In this document: positions 1 to 8,621 of the stretch, in pieces
Layout: each line of letters begins with the position of its first letter
Position numbering within the stretch: the stretch's first letter is position 1
Source of the DNA: Marinobacterium marinum
Lineage (GTDB): Bacteria; Pseudomonadota; Gammaproteobacteria; Pseudomonadales; Balneatricaceae
DNA length: 64,000 nucleotides
Direction: 5' to 3'
Assembly (NCBI RefSeq): GCF_013868415.1
Contig: NZ_JACEMT010000043.1
Location: 1 to 64,000 of the forward strand
Position numbers and translations under genes: made by a program
Notes under the pieces: generated by a model
The model's input: the letters and a program-made list of their open reading frames with translations, nothing else
The model's database searches: none
Told to the model about the DNA's origin: nothing

Positions 1-12
1 TAAAATAATGAA

Positions 13-23
13 ATGGACGCCCC
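13..23 (+). repeat. Left subterminal inverted repeat of the IS
   Basis: ATGGACGCCCC, a perfect 11-bp inverted match to 1320-1330. Confidence 0.85.
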
Positions 24-65
24 TCCTATACTGCTAGTTGGTAGCAACCAGGTGGAGGATGCATC

Positions 66-1091
66 ATGGAACAGGTATCAGTGATCGGCTTGGATCTTGC
101 GAAAAATGTCTTTCAAGTACACGGTGCTGATGAACGTGGGCGCTGCGTAATCAGAAAGTCATTGCGGAGGACACAGGTTTACGCATTTTTTGCAAAGTTA
201 TCCAAATGTACAGTTGGGATGGAAGCATGCAGCAGCTCGCACTACTGGGGTCGAGTTATTACTGACTGCGGACATGAAGTGAAGCTGATTCCACCCCAAT
301 ACGTAAAACCTTATGTAAAAACCAACAAAAATGACGCTGCTGATGCGGAAGCGATTTGTGAGGCAGTATCTCGGCCACATATGCGTTTTGTGGAGCTGAA
401 GACGCCTGATCAGCAGAGTATTTTGCTGATACACCGTGAGCGTGATGGGTTAATGAGAGACCGTACTGCTCTAATCAACCGCTTACGTGCAACCTTAGGT
501 GAATTTGGCATAGCAGTGCCATCCGGCCCGGCGCGTCTAAAGCAGTGGTTCCGCGACAGCTATGGCATAAATGAAGATCAGCTGCCGGTACTGATGCAGC
601 GCCACATTGAGCGTATGAGAGCTCGTTGGGTGGAGCTAGAGCGCTGCATTGGTGAGTTGGATCGTGAAATTGACCAACACGTGCAACACAATTCGGCATG
701 CCAGCGTTTACTTGAAGTACCAGGTATTGGTCGTTTAACCGCTTCAGCTTTGGTAGCAACCGTGGGTAATGCATTGGCATTCAAGAACGGCCGCCAACTT
801 TCAGCGTGGTTAGGCCTTGTTCCACGACAGCACTCGAGTGGCGGCAAAACAGTACTCAGAGGGATCAGTAAGCGTGGGGATGCATATTTGCGCAGGATGT
901 TGGTTCATGGTGCGCGAGCAGTGCTAAGGCATTCAGCGACCAAGAAAAATGCCGTTAGCAACTGGTTACATGCACTATCAGTGCGAGCAAACAAGAATGT
1001 GGTCATTGTAGCAATGGCAAACAAGCTAGCACGTATAGCATGGGCATTATTGAATAAAGGGCAGCGGTACATAGAACCGGCTGCTGAATAA
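66..1091 (+). CDS. IS110/IS1111-family transposase (DEDD recombinase)
   Basis: The 341-residue protein has the two-part IS110 architecture: an N-terminal RuvC-like DEDD domain and a C-terminal Tnp_20 domain with the catalytic serine. Visible acidic residues are D10 (GLDLAKN), E53 (GMEACSS), D90 and D93 (KNDAADAEA). The C-terminal half has the PGIGRLTASAL helix-hairpin-helix and the SAWLGLVPRQHSSGGK stretch typical of Tnp_20. The ATG follows GGTGGAGGATGCATC, a good ribosome binding site. The gene is intact, with no frameshift, so the element could be active. Family assignment is firm; activity is inference. Confidence 0.95.
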   Translation: MEQVSVIGLDLAKNVFQVHGADERGRCVIRKSLRRTQVYAFFAKLSKCTVGMEACSSSHYWGRVITDCGHEVKLIPPQYVKPYVKTNKNDAADAEAICEAVSRPHMRFVELKTPDQQSILLIHRERDGLMRDRTALINRLRATLGEFGIAVPSGPARLKQWFRDSYGINEDQLPVLMQRHIERMRARWVELERCIGELDREIDQHVQHNSACQRLLEVPGIGRLTASALVATVGNALAFKNGRQLSAWLGLVPRQHSSGGKTVLRGISKRGDAYLRRMLVHGARAVLRHSATKKNAVSNWLHALSVRANKNVVIVAMANKLARIAWALLNKGQRYIEPAAE

Positions 1092-1319
1092 ACCAATGAC
1101 AGGAACGCGCTGAGGTTTGCGTGGGCAGAACTTGCTGATGACAGACAGGTAGAGCCGAGACTGGATAAGGCTGCGACTAACATCGTTCGTACAGAGAACG
1201 TTAAAATGATTAGCATCCAGTCAGCGGAATTCATCAGGGATAGAGGTTAATACCTCGTAAAAATCCGGATAGATGGCTGCAATACCTTCATGTCACGAAA
1301 TGTTTTGCTTGCACAAAAC
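1092..1319 (+). ncRNA. Candidate seek/bridge RNA region of the IS
   Basis: This is the non-coding stretch between the transposase stop and the right inverted repeat. In IS1111-group elements the guide RNA is known to come from this end. Small hairpins visible are CGTTC/GAACG (1184-1188 with 1196-1200), GAGGT-TAAT-ACCTC (1243-1256) and TTTTG/CAAAA (1303-1307 with 1314-1318). Two short stretches resemble the element flanks: 1202-1210 matches window bases 1-9 at 8 of 9 positions, and ATAGATG at 1269-1275 matches 1329-1335. These matches are short and may be chance. RNA ends are unknown. Confidence 0.4.
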
Positions 1320-1330
1320 GGGGCGTCCAT
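1320..1330 (+). repeat. Right subterminal inverted repeat of the IS
   Basis: GGGGCGTCCAT, the exact reverse complement of 13-23. Confidence 0.85.
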
Positions 1331-1371
1331 AGATGCTAGGTTATAGGAGTCGTGAGCGTGGAGGAATGTGG

Positions 1372-2847
1372 ATGAGTGTCGGTGGTCCCTTGCAGCAGTT
1401 GAATTTTGATAACAGCTATGCCCGCTTGCCCGAACACTGGTTCCAGCGTACAAACGTACAGCCTCTTGAATCCGCTCATCTGATCGCTTTCAGTCCTGCG
1501 GTTGCTCGCTGGCTGGACTTGGACCCCTGTTCCATCTCTCCTGACGAGCTGGTACGGCATTGTCAGGGGCAGCCTGGTTGGCAGGGGGTTGACCCTCTGG
1601 CGATGAAGTACACCGGCCACCAGTTTGGCATGTATAACCCGGATTTGGGGGATGGTCGTGGCCTGTTGCTGGGAGAAGTGTTGAATCGAAAAGGTGAGCG
1701 CTATGATTTGCACTTGAAGGGGGCGGGACAAACGGCCTTTTCTCGGTTTGGTGACGGTCGTGCCGTTCTGCGTTCCAGTATTCGTGAGTTTTTGGCTGGC
1801 GAAGCCATGGCCGGATTGGGTATTCCGACCACTCGAGCGTTGTGTCTTTTGGGCAGTGAACAGTACACCCAGCGAAACGGGATGGAGCCTTGTGCCATGC
1901 TACTGCGGGTAACGCCTTGCCATATTCGGTTTGGTCATTTTGAATATTTCTATTACACCGAACAGTACGATGACTTGCGCCGTTTGGCCGACTACTGCCT
2001 GCAACGCTTTTTCCCGCAACTGTTGCAACTCGAGCAGCCCTATAGGGCGCTGTATCGCGAAGTGCTGGAACGTACCGCACGCCTGGCCGCATCTTGGCAG
2101 GCATACGGTTTTGTGCACGGGGTACTGAATACCGACAATATGTCACTGATTGGTGAAACCTTTGACTATGGCCCTTACACCTTCCTTGATTACTACGAAC
2201 CGAATCATGTGGCCAACAAGAATGATCATCAGGCACGTTATGCCTTCAGTCGTCAGCCCTCTATAGTACGCTGGAATATGGCCGCGTTGGCGCAGGCAAT
2301 GCTGCCGCTGGTTACGCGCGCCGAACTGGAAGAAGAATTAGGTTGTTTTGATGCACTGTACCAGTCGGCTTATCTGGAGCGCATGCGGGCACGCCTGGGG
2401 CTGCAGGCTGTGGATGGCGATGATGTAGAGCTTGTGGAGCAACTGGTTGCCATTTGGTCAGAAGAGCGTATGGATCATAACCGTTTCCTGCGTGCGCTTG
2501 CTGAATGGCGGCCGGAACATGATCCTCAGGCTGGCACCCTGATGGCCTTCTGTACCCGTCCAGAGCCGATGGCGGACTGGTTGCGGCGCTATGCCGAACG
2601 TGTTCGGCAAGAGGCTGCCAGTGATCCCATTCGAAGCCAGCAGATGCGTTCGGTAAACCCGCGCTTTATTCTGCGCAACTACATGGCGGAAGAGGTGATT
2701 CGCGAAGCACACCAGGGAGACTATCGGCCACTGCACGGGTTGCTGCCATTGTTGCGACATCCAGGAGACGCGCACAGTACATATGCCCGTTATGCGGGTC
2801 CGCGACCGGGCTGGGCGGCTTCTATCTACTTGACCTGCTCCTCCTGA
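1372..2847 (+). CDS. selO: Protein adenylyltransferase SelO (YdiU/UPF0061)
   Basis: SelO is a pseudokinase-fold enzyme that transfers AMP from ATP to Ser, Thr or Tyr of target proteins and is linked to redox stress. The 491-residue product shows the family core: HLKGAGQTAFSRFGDGRA, REFLAGEAM, then HGVLNTDNMS and FDYGPYTFLD, which correspond to the kinase-like catalytic and metal-binding segments. It ends in the conserved CSS tail that holds the redox-active cysteine, so it is full length. The ATG at 1372 is chosen because GGAGGA lies 6 bases upstream; an ATG at 1366 has no room for a ribosome site. The IS end sits about 40 bp upstream, so the native promoter may be displaced or replaced. Confidence 0.93.
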   Translation: MSVGGPLQQLNFDNSYARLPEHWFQRTNVQPLESAHLIAFSPAVARWLDLDPCSISPDELVRHCQGQPGWQGVDPLAMKYTGHQFGMYNPDLGDGRGLLLGEVLNRKGERYDLHLKGAGQTAFSRFGDGRAVLRSSIREFLAGEAMAGLGIPTTRALCLLGSEQYTQRNGMEPCAMLLRVTPCHIRFGHFEYFYYTEQYDDLRRLADYCLQRFFPQLLQLEQPYRALYREVLERTARLAASWQAYGFVHGVLNTDNMSLIGETFDYGPYTFLDYYEPNHVANKNDHQARYAFSRQPSIVRWNMAALAQAMLPLVTRAELEEELGCFDALYQSAYLERMRARLGLQAVDGDDVELVEQLVAIWSEERMDHNRFLRALAEWRPEHDPQAGTLMAFCTRPEPMADWLRRYAERVRQEAASDPIRSQQMRSVNPRFILRNYMAEEVIREAHQGDYRPLHGLLPLLRHPGDAHSTYARYAGPRPGWAASIYLTCSS

Positions 2848-2849
2848 TT

Positions 2850-3722
2850 TCAGTGTTTGCTTTGCAGGCGTGTGCCAGCCCAGACTGACCCGACACCACC
2901 ACAAATAACCAGTATGCACCCGAGCCACGTCAATGGCATGGGTATCTGGTCCCAGAACAGCCAGCCCCAGAAGCCTGTGAATAAAACGCCGAAGTAGCTT
3001 AACGGTGCAATGATTGAGGCGGGTGCATGGCTGTAGGAGCGCGTATACAGCCACATGGTTAGCCAGATGGAGCCGGCAATCATCACGCTGTACAGCATGT
3101 CCTGTATTTGCATGGGCTGCCAGTTGGACAGCGCCAGGGGCAGGCTGGTTAGGGTTGAAATCATAAAATAGTAAAACAGAATACGGTTCACCGGTTCTGT
3201 ATGCGTCAATTCACGGGTGGTGACGATGGAGCCGGCCAGTGCCAGGGCAGCTATGAACCCGATCAGGTGCCAGCCGCTTAGCCCGTCTCCTTCCGGCTGC
3301 ATGATCAGGCCAATCCCCGCAAACCCCAAAATCAGGGGAAGCCAGCTTATCCAGTGCAGTTTTGCGCCATGCCACAGCAGTAGCCAGAGCGGGACGCAGA
3401 GAGGGGCCGCGTTGCGCAACAGGGCAGCATCAATCAGAGGGATGTGGTTGAGTGCCAGATAATATGCGTAAAAGCAGCCCCAGCCGCACAGACCACGTAT
3501 CAGATGCAGCCCGGGGCGGTGTGTGTGCAGTGCTCTGAAACCCTGTTGCCGCAGCCAGGGTAGCATGGCGATTGTGCATAGCAGGTATTGGAAAAAGACG
3601 ATCATTTCGATGCTGATGGTGGCTGCTGCCATTTTGATCAGTACCGCAGCCAGGCTCATGACCATGGAGGTGGCCAAGGCGTAGCCCGCCCCGACAAAAA
3701 TGCTGTAACTGCTTGAAGACAC
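2850..3722 (-). CDS. EamA/DMT-superfamily inner-membrane transporter
   Basis: The 290-residue protein is almost entirely hydrophobic, with about ten predicted membrane helices in two EamA-like repeats (roughly residues 12-140 and 150-285). It matches drug/metabolite transporters of the RhaT/YdcZ type, whose substrates range from amino acids to riboflavin and cannot be told from sequence. The start is a GTG at 3722 with AGGGA about ten bases upstream. It converges with selO with only 2 bp between the stop codons, so the two transcripts must overlap or share termination. Function beyond small-molecule export or import is not assigned. Confidence 0.8.
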   Translation of the reverse strand: MSSSSYSIFVGAGYALATSMVMSLAAVLIKMAAATISIEMIVFFQYLLCTIAMLPWLRQQGFRALHTHRPGLHLIRGLCGWGCFYAYYLALNHIPLIDAALLRNAAPLCVPLWLLLWHGAKLHWISWLPLILGFAGIGLIMQPEGDGLSGWHLIGFIAALALAGSIVTTRELTHTEPVNRILFYYFMISTLTSLPLALSNWQPMQIQDMLYSVMIAGSIWLTMWLYTRSYSHAPASIIAPLSYFGVLFTGFWGWLFWDQIPMPLTWLGCILVICGGVGSVWAGTRLQSKH

Positions 3723-3778
3723 TGAAACTTAATCCCTGTAAGTTATAGTATTAAGGACACAGATGACCGGAGCTGTTA

Positions 3779-4498
3779 ATGGACAATATGTTGTTGCTGT
3801 TGCAGAACAACTGGACTGATGCCCTGGCATTGGGCTGGTTTTTGCTCTGCTTTCGTGGGTATATGTATTACTCGGAATTGAAGAGTCATACAACGCCTTG
3901 TCTGGTCAGTATGCTGCATCTTTATCGCACCGAGTGGATGCAGCGGATGTTAGCACGAGAAGTGAGAATCGCGGATACGGCCGCCATTGCCAACCTGGAG
4001 CGCAGCGTTGCGTTCTTTGCATCCACGACGATTCTGGTGCTGGCGGGCTTGATGACGGTGATGAGCTCGACCGAGCGGGCGATTAATCTGGTTGAAGACC
4101 TGCCTTTTGCGGTGGTGGCGACCAAGCAGGAATGGGAGCTGAAACTGCTGCTGCTGGTTGTATTGTTTATCTATGCCTTCTTCAAATTTACCTGGAGTCT
4201 GCGTCAGTACGGATTTGTATCGGTCATGATCGGCGGTGCGCCCTTGCCGACGGAGAATCCTTCTGCCGCGCAGCAAAAAGCGCATGCCAAGCGTATTGCG
4301 CGTATGGCGTCCATGGCGGCGCTGAATTTCAACTTGGGTCTGAGGACCTATTATTTCAGTATCTCGGTGTTGGGCTGGTTCATCAATCCCTGGATATTCA
4401 TGTTGCTGACATCCATCGTGGTGGTAGTGCTCTATCGGCGTGAGTTTACCTCGTCTACGCTGAAAACTCTGATGATGAGTTCGGGAGATGATGGATGA
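3779..4498 (+). CDS. DUF599 family membrane protein
   Basis: The 239-residue protein has about four hydrophobic segments: near residues 14-28, 80-100, 125-142 and 195-220. It resembles DUF599 proteins, a family of unknown function found in bacteria and plants. Typical features are the early FRGYMYYSELK stretch, the LERSVAFFASTTILVLAG segment and LNFNLGLRTYYFSISVLGWF. CGGAG lies upstream of the ATG. The stop overlaps the next start (ATGA), so it should be co-translated with the two thioesterases downstream. No biochemical role is claimed. Confidence 0.8.
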   Translation: MDNMLLLLQNNWTDALALGWFLLCFRGYMYYSELKSHTTPCLVSMLHLYRTEWMQRMLAREVRIADTAAIANLERSVAFFASTTILVLAGLMTVMSSTERAINLVEDLPFAVVATKQEWELKLLLLVVLFIYAFFKFTWSLRQYGFVSVMIGGAPLPTENPSAAQQKAHAKRIARMASMAALNFNLGLRTYYFSISVLGWFINPWIFMLLTSIVVVVLYRREFTSSTLKTLMMSSGDDG

Positions 4499-4983
4499 GC
4501 GAGATGAACGACTACAATGCTCGTTGCACGCGTTTTCTGCATGCCCAGCCTCATATGCAGAAGCTGGGCATTCGCCTGATCAAGGCCGAAAAAAACGCCG
4601 CGACTCTGGTTCTCCCGGTGCAATCGCAATTGATCAGCAAGGTTCTGGATACCTATCTGCACGGCGGTGTTTTGACCACTCTGGTGGATGCGGCCAGCAG
4701 CGTATCGACGCTGTGTGCACTGGAGCGGTTTGAGTTGTGTCCCACTCTGGATTTGCGTATCGATCACATGCGCACGCCGGTGCAAAGTCAGCCCCTCTAT
4801 GTGTCGGCCGAATGTTACCGGGTCACGCGCAGCGTGCTGTTTACCCGTGCGTCCGTATACCAGGAGTCGCCTTCGCGTCCGGTTGCTTATGCAATCGCGA
4901 CATTCATGCGGCCGGGAGACGGGAATACGGATTCGGCGTTCAGGGCGATGATTGAGGGAGGAAATGATGCAGCAACTGCTTGA
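4495..4983 (+). CDS. PaaI-family hotdog thioesterase (first of pair)
   Basis: The 162-residue protein has the hotdog acyl-CoA thioesterase fold. The YLHGGVLTTLVDAASS segment carries the HGG motif of the active-site loop and helix, followed by the TLDLRIDHMRTP strand typical of the PaaI group. Such enzymes hydrolyse acyl-CoA thioesters; the substrate cannot be read from sequence. Its ATG overlaps the previous stop by 4 bp and its 3' end overlaps the next thioesterase by about 20 bp, so DUF599 and the two thioesterases look like one translationally coupled unit. The pair may act as a heteromer, which is inference. Confidence 0.85.
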   Translation: MSEMNDYNARCTRFLHAQPHMQKLGIRLIKAEKNAATLVLPVQSQLISKVLDTYLHGGVLTTLVDAASSVSTLCALERFELCPTLDLRIDHMRTPVQSQPLYVSAECYRVTRSVLFTRASVYQESPSRPVAYAIATFMRPGDGNTDSAFRAMIEGGNDAATA

Positions 4984-5416
4984 TCTGGTAAAACAGGCGC
5001 ATGTCAGCGGTGATTACCAGCCGCTGGTGGATCTGATTCCCTATGCGCGGGTGCTGGGGGTGCAGTGCGAGTGCTACGGTGAAGAGGTGATTTTCCGTTT
5101 GCCGGCCAGGCCCGATAATATCGGTAATCCGACCATTCCTGCCATTCACGGGGGCGTGATCGCGTCCTTCATGGAGCTGACAGCGCTGTTCCAGTTGACG
5201 TTGCAGCTGCCTCAGCCCGGGTTGGCCAAAATTATCGATTTTTCGCTGGATTATATGCGTGCCGGGCTTGATCGAGATACCTTCGCCATCTGTCATATCA
5301 GTCGGCAGGGGCGTCGTGTGGGCAATTGTTCGGTATTGGCCTGGCAGGAGCGGAAAAGCAAACCTATTGCCCAGGCGCGGGCTCATTTTCTGCTGGATAC
5401 GGATAAAGAATCATAA
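4964..5416 (+). CDS. PaaI-family hotdog thioesterase (second of pair)
   Basis: The 150-residue protein has the same fold as its neighbour but diverges strongly in sequence. The motif is [16 protein letters not shown], followed by [12 protein letters not shown]. The start is set at the ATG at 4964 (a second ATG follows at 4967) because GAGGGAGG lies just upstream; a TTG at 4952 is possible but falls before the ribosome site. The gene overlaps the first thioesterase by 20 bp. It ends about 15 bp before the heat-shock promoter of htpG, so transcription may read into htpG at low level. Confidence 0.82.
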   Translation: MMQQLLDLVKQAHVSGDYQPLVDLIPYARVLGVQCECYGEEVIFRLPARPDNIGNPTIPAIHGGVIASFMELTALFQLTLQLPQPGLAKIIDFSLDYMRAGLDRDTFAICHISRQGRRVGNCSVLAWQERKSKPIAQARAHFLLDTDKES

Positions 5417-5431
5417 AACAAACACTAACCC

Positions 5432-5459
5432 CTTGAAATGCGGATGGGCACCCCTATAT
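5432..5459 (+). promoter_or_regulatory. Sigma-32 (RpoH) heat-shock promoter of htpG
   Basis: CTTGAAA at 5432-5438, a 12-bp spacer, then CCCCTATAT at 5451-5459. This closely matches the RpoH consensus (CTTGAAA, 11-16 bp, CCCCATNT). It lies about 45 bp upstream of the htpG start. Confidence 0.85.
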
Positions 5460-5504
5460 CTGGAAAGGTTAACAGTTTGTTTCCGGAGGTTAGACAAGCC
5501 CGCC

Positions 5505-7421
5505 ATGAGCACAGAAACACAGAAAGAGACACTTGGTTTCCAGACTGAAGTTAAGCAGCTTCTGCATCTGATGATCCACTCGCTGTACTCCAACAAGGAG
5601 ATTTTCCTGCGCGAGCTGATTTCGAACGCATCCGATGCATCCGAGAAACTGCGTTTTGAGGCCCTGAACAATGATGCCTTGTATGAAGGTGACAGCACCC
5701 TCGAAGTACGTATCGAGTTTGACAAGGACGCAGGCACGGTAACCATTGAGGACCGTGGCATCGGTATGAATCGTCAAGATGTGATTGATCATCTGGGTAC
5801 GATTGCGAAGTCTGGCACAGCCGGCTTCCTGTCCAACCTGACCGGTGATCAGGCCAAGGACAGTCAGTTGATTGGTCAGTTCGGCGTGGGCTTTTATTCG
5901 GCATTCATTGTTGCTCAACGGGTGGATGTGTATACCCGTCGTGCGGGTGAGTCGTCCGAAAATGGCGTGCATTGGTCTTCCGCCGGTGAAGGTGACTTCA
6001 CGATCGCCACGATCGACAAGGCGCAGCGCGGTACGCGTATCGTACTCAAGTTGAAGGAAGGTGAAGAGGAGTTTGCCGACGGCTTTCGACTGCGTTCGCT
6101 GGTGCGCAAGTACTCGGACCACATTGCGATTCCGGTCAAGATGCTTAAGGAAGCAGTACCGTCTGAAGGGGATGACGATCAGGGCGAGCAGGATGCACCT
6201 GAACTGGAGAGTGTGAACTCGGCGACAGCACTCTGGACTCGCTCCAAGTCCGACCTGAATGATGAAGAGTATCAGGAATTCTACAAGCACATTTCGCATG
6301 ATTTTGCCGATGCACTGACCTGGTCGCATAACAAGGTGGAAGGTAATCTGGAATACACCAGTTTGCTGTATGTGCCTGAAAATGCGCCCTATGACCTGTG
6401 GAACCGTGAAGCTCCGCGTGGACTCAAACTGTATGTGCAGCGTGTATTTATCATGGATCAGGCGGATCAGTTCCTGCCGCTGTATCTGCGCTTCATCAAG
6501 GGTGTGGTCGATACCAACAATCTGTCCCTGAACGTTTCCCGTGAAATCCTGCAGAAGGACCCGAGTGTCGACAAGCTGCGTTCTGCGTTGAGCAAGCGCG
6601 TGCTGGATATGCTGGGCAAGCTGGCCAAGAATGATGCGGACAAATATGCACAATTCTGGAACACTTTTGGCCAAGTGATGAAGGAAGGGCCGGCGGAAGA
6701 TCATGCCAACCGCGACAAGATTCTCAAGTTGCTGCGCTTTGCCTCTACCCATACAGGTGTGGCTGACCAGAATGTATCGTTGGAAGACTATGTCGGCCGC
6801 ATGCAGGAAGGTCAGAAAAAAATCTACTACGTCGTTGCAGACTCCTATAACACGGCGAAGAACAGTCCTCATCTGGAAGTATTTCGCAAGAAGGGCATCG
6901 AAGTGCTGCTGTTGTCCGAGCGTATTGACGAATGGATGATGAGTCAGCTGTTTGACTTTGACGGTCATAGCTTCCAGGACGTTACCAAGGGCGAGCTGGA
7001 TTTGGGCGAGACTGAATCCGAAGAAGAGAAGCAGAAGCTCGAAGACGTTGCCAAGGAGCATGAAGGGCTGGTCGAGCGTTTGAGCAAGGTGCTGGACGAC
7101 AAGGTTGATTCTGTGCGCATTACGCACCGACTGACCGATTCTCCCGCCTGTCTGGTGATCGGTGACTACGATATGGGGCTGCAGATGCGTCGCATCATGG
7201 AAGCGGCTGGTCAGCCGGTGCCTGAAAGCAAGCCGATCTTTGAAATTAATCCGGAACACCCGCTGATTGATCGGCTGGATCAGGAGCCTGACGAGGATCG
7301 TTTTGGCGAACTGGCTCAGGTGCTCTTTGATCAGGCCGGGCTTGCTGCTGGCGCGACGCTGGATGATCCCGCCAGCTATGTGCAGCGATTGAATAAGCTG
7401 TTGCTGGAATTGAGCCGCTAA
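5505..7421 (+). CDS. htpG: Molecular chaperone HtpG (bacterial Hsp90)
   Basis: HtpG is the cytosolic ATP-dependent Hsp90 chaperone. The 638-residue product has the N-terminal GHKL ATPase motifs NASDA, DRGIGM and [11 protein letters not shown], the middle domain with NVSREILQ, and the C-terminal dimerisation region ending in a leucine-rich tail. Length is normal for the family. The open frame extends 82 codons upstream, but family N-termini begin at [16 protein letters not shown], and TCCGGAGG lies 16 bases before that ATG. Expression is expected to be heat induced from the sigma-32 promoter at 5432-5459. A strong terminator follows. Confidence 0.97.
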   Translation: MSTETQKETLGFQTEVKQLLHLMIHSLYSNKEIFLRELISNASDASEKLRFEALNNDALYEGDSTLEVRIEFDKDAGTVTIEDRGIGMNRQDVIDHLGTIAKSGTAGFLSNLTGDQAKDSQLIGQFGVGFYSAFIVAQRVDVYTRRAGESSENGVHWSSAGEGDFTIATIDKAQRGTRIVLKLKEGEEEFADGFRLRSLVRKYSDHIAIPVKMLKEAVPSEGDDDQGEQDAPELESVNSATALWTRSKSDLNDEEYQEFYKHISHDFADALTWSHNKVEGNLEYTSLLYVPENAPYDLWNREAPRGLKLYVQRVFIMDQADQFLPLYLRFIKGVVDTNNLSLNVSREILQKDPSVDKLRSALSKRVLDMLGKLAKNDADKYAQFWNTFGQVMKEGPAEDHANRDKILKLLRFASTHTGVADQNVSLEDYVGRMQEGQKKIYYVVADSYNTAKNSPHLEVFRKKGIEVLLLSERIDEWMMSQLFDFDGHSFQDVTKGELDLGETESEEEKQKLEDVAKEHEGLVERLSKVLDDKVDSVRITHRLTDSPACLVIGDYDMGLQMRRIMEAAGQPVPESKPIFEINPEHPLIDRLDQEPDEDRFGELAQVLFDQAGLAAGATLDDPASYVQRLNKLLLELSR

Positions 7422-7441
7422 GGGATTGTGGCGTGTAATGG

Positions 7442-7470
7442 AAAAAGGCGACCCCGGGGTCGCCTTTTTT
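7442..7470. terminator. Bidirectional terminator between htpG and hisC
   Basis: Self-complementary GGCGACCCC/GGGGTCGCC flanked by an A-run on the left and a T-run on the right, so it can stop both converging transcripts. Confidence 0.92.
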
Positions 7471-7487
7471 ATGTCCTTTTACTGTTG

Positions 7488-8549
7488 TTACAGTTCGGGA
7501 TGGGTACGCAGGCAGTCGATCAGTGACTGCATTTCATTGGTAGTACCGATGGTGATGCGCAGGTGGTTGTTGATGCCTGGCTTGGTGAAGTGGCGTACCA
7601 GAATCTTGTGCTCGCGCAGGTATTGCATCAGGGTGTCGGCAGGCACTCGGGTATGGCTGGCAAACACGAAGTTGGTGTGTGACGGCAGTACCTTGAATCC
7701 CAGTTGCTCCAGTTGCGTGCTGGTCCACTGGCGGGTTTCCATTATGGTGCGTGTGCACTGCTTGAAGTAGTCATGATCTTCCAGTGCCGCAATTGCGGTC
7801 TGCTGGGCCAGCATGTCCAGCGGGTAGGAGTTGAAACTGTTTTTCACGCGCTCCAGTGCTTCAATCAGCTCCGGGTGTCCGAAGGCAAAACCGACCCTCA
7901 TGCCGGCCAGAGAGCGGGACTTGGAAAAGGTCTGGATAACCAGCAGGTTAGGGTAGCTGTTGACCAAACGTGTCGCGCTTTCGGCACCAAAATCCACATA
8001 GGCTTCATCAATGACGACGACCGATTCGGTGTTGCGCTTGAGCAGGGTTTCGATCGCGTTCAGATCCAGGCTGATGCTGGTGGGGGCATTGGGGTTGGCG
8101 AAGATAATACCGCCATTTTCGCCGCAATAGTCGTCAAGATCGATGCGAAAGTCATCGCTCAGCGGGATGTGTCGGGCGTTGATGTTGAATAGGTCAATAT
8201 AGACGTTGTAGAAGCTGTAGCTGGTTTCGGGCAGCAGCAGAGGCCTGGTGTGGCGGAGCAGGGCCATGAACGTCAGTGCCAGGACTTCGTCTGAGCCGTT
8301 GCCAACAAAAACCTGATTGTGTTCAAGGTCTGCTTCTTTGGCCAGAGCCTGTTTGAGGGCCAGGCATTCGGGGTCAGGATAAAGACGCAGGCGCTCGGTG
8401 TCGAAGCTGCGCAGTACGGCTTCGACACCGGGGGCGGGGGGGAAGGGGTTTTCGTTGGTATTCAGTTTGATCAGGCCATCTACCTTGGGCTGCTCGCCCG
8501 GCGTGTAGGGGACCAGTGACTGAATAGCCGGACTCCAGAATCGGCTCAT
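7488..8549 (-). CDS. hisC: Histidinol-phosphate aminotransferase
   Basis: HisC is a PLP-dependent class II aminotransferase that converts imidazole-acetol phosphate to histidinol phosphate in histidine synthesis. The 353-residue protein shows LNTNENPFPP near the N-terminus, the VFVGNGSDEVL phosphate-binding loop, FANPNAPTS, the DEAYVDF aspartate region and the Schiff-base lysine context TFSKSRSLAGMRVGF. The ATG at 8549 fits family N-termini (SRFWSPAIQSLVPYTPGEQP); a TTG at 8558 is the alternative. No other his genes are nearby. It lies about 70 bp downstream of ectR on the same strand and may be read from the ectR promoter. Confidence 0.93.
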   Translation of the reverse strand: MSRFWSPAIQSLVPYTPGEQPKVDGLIKLNTNENPFPPAPGVEAVLRSFDTERLRLYPDPECLALKQALAKEADLEHNQVFVGNGSDEVLALTFMALLRHTRPLLLPETSYSFYNVYIDLFNINARHIPLSDDFRIDLDDYCGENGGIIFANPNAPTSISLDLNAIETLLKRNTESVVVIDEAYVDFGAESATRLVNSYPNLLVIQTFSKSRSLAGMRVGFAFGHPELIEALERVKNSFNSYPLDMLAQQTAIAALEDHDYFKQCTRTIMETRQWTSTQLEQLGFKVLPSHTNFVFASHTRVPADTLMQYLREHKILVRHFTKPGINNHLRITIGTTNEMQSLIDCLRTHPEL

Positions 8550-8621
8550 GTTGAACAATCCATCTACAGATGCAAAAGGCGCATCATAGCAGACCCGGAT
8601 ACAAGCGGCGACTTGGCGGCT

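Larger units (their letters stand above)
13..1330 (+). mobile_element. IS110-family insertion sequence (IS1111 group)
   Basis: An 11-bp motif, ATGGACGCCCC at 13-23, recurs as its exact reverse complement at 1320-1330 and brackets one DEDD transposase gene. IS110-family elements lack terminal inverted repeats, but the IS1111 group carries subterminal ones a few bases inside each end, so the true ends probably lie slightly outside these coordinates. The left non-coding part is short (about 40 bp) and the right one long (about 230 bp), as expected for the IS1111 group. The element ends only about 40 bp before the selO start codon. Almost no left flank is inside the window. Confidence 0.85.

Noticed and set aside
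5490-7259. 589-codon open frame antisense to htpG
   Set aside because: It lies fully opposite a certain gene, has no recognisable family features and reflects GC-biased codon third positions.
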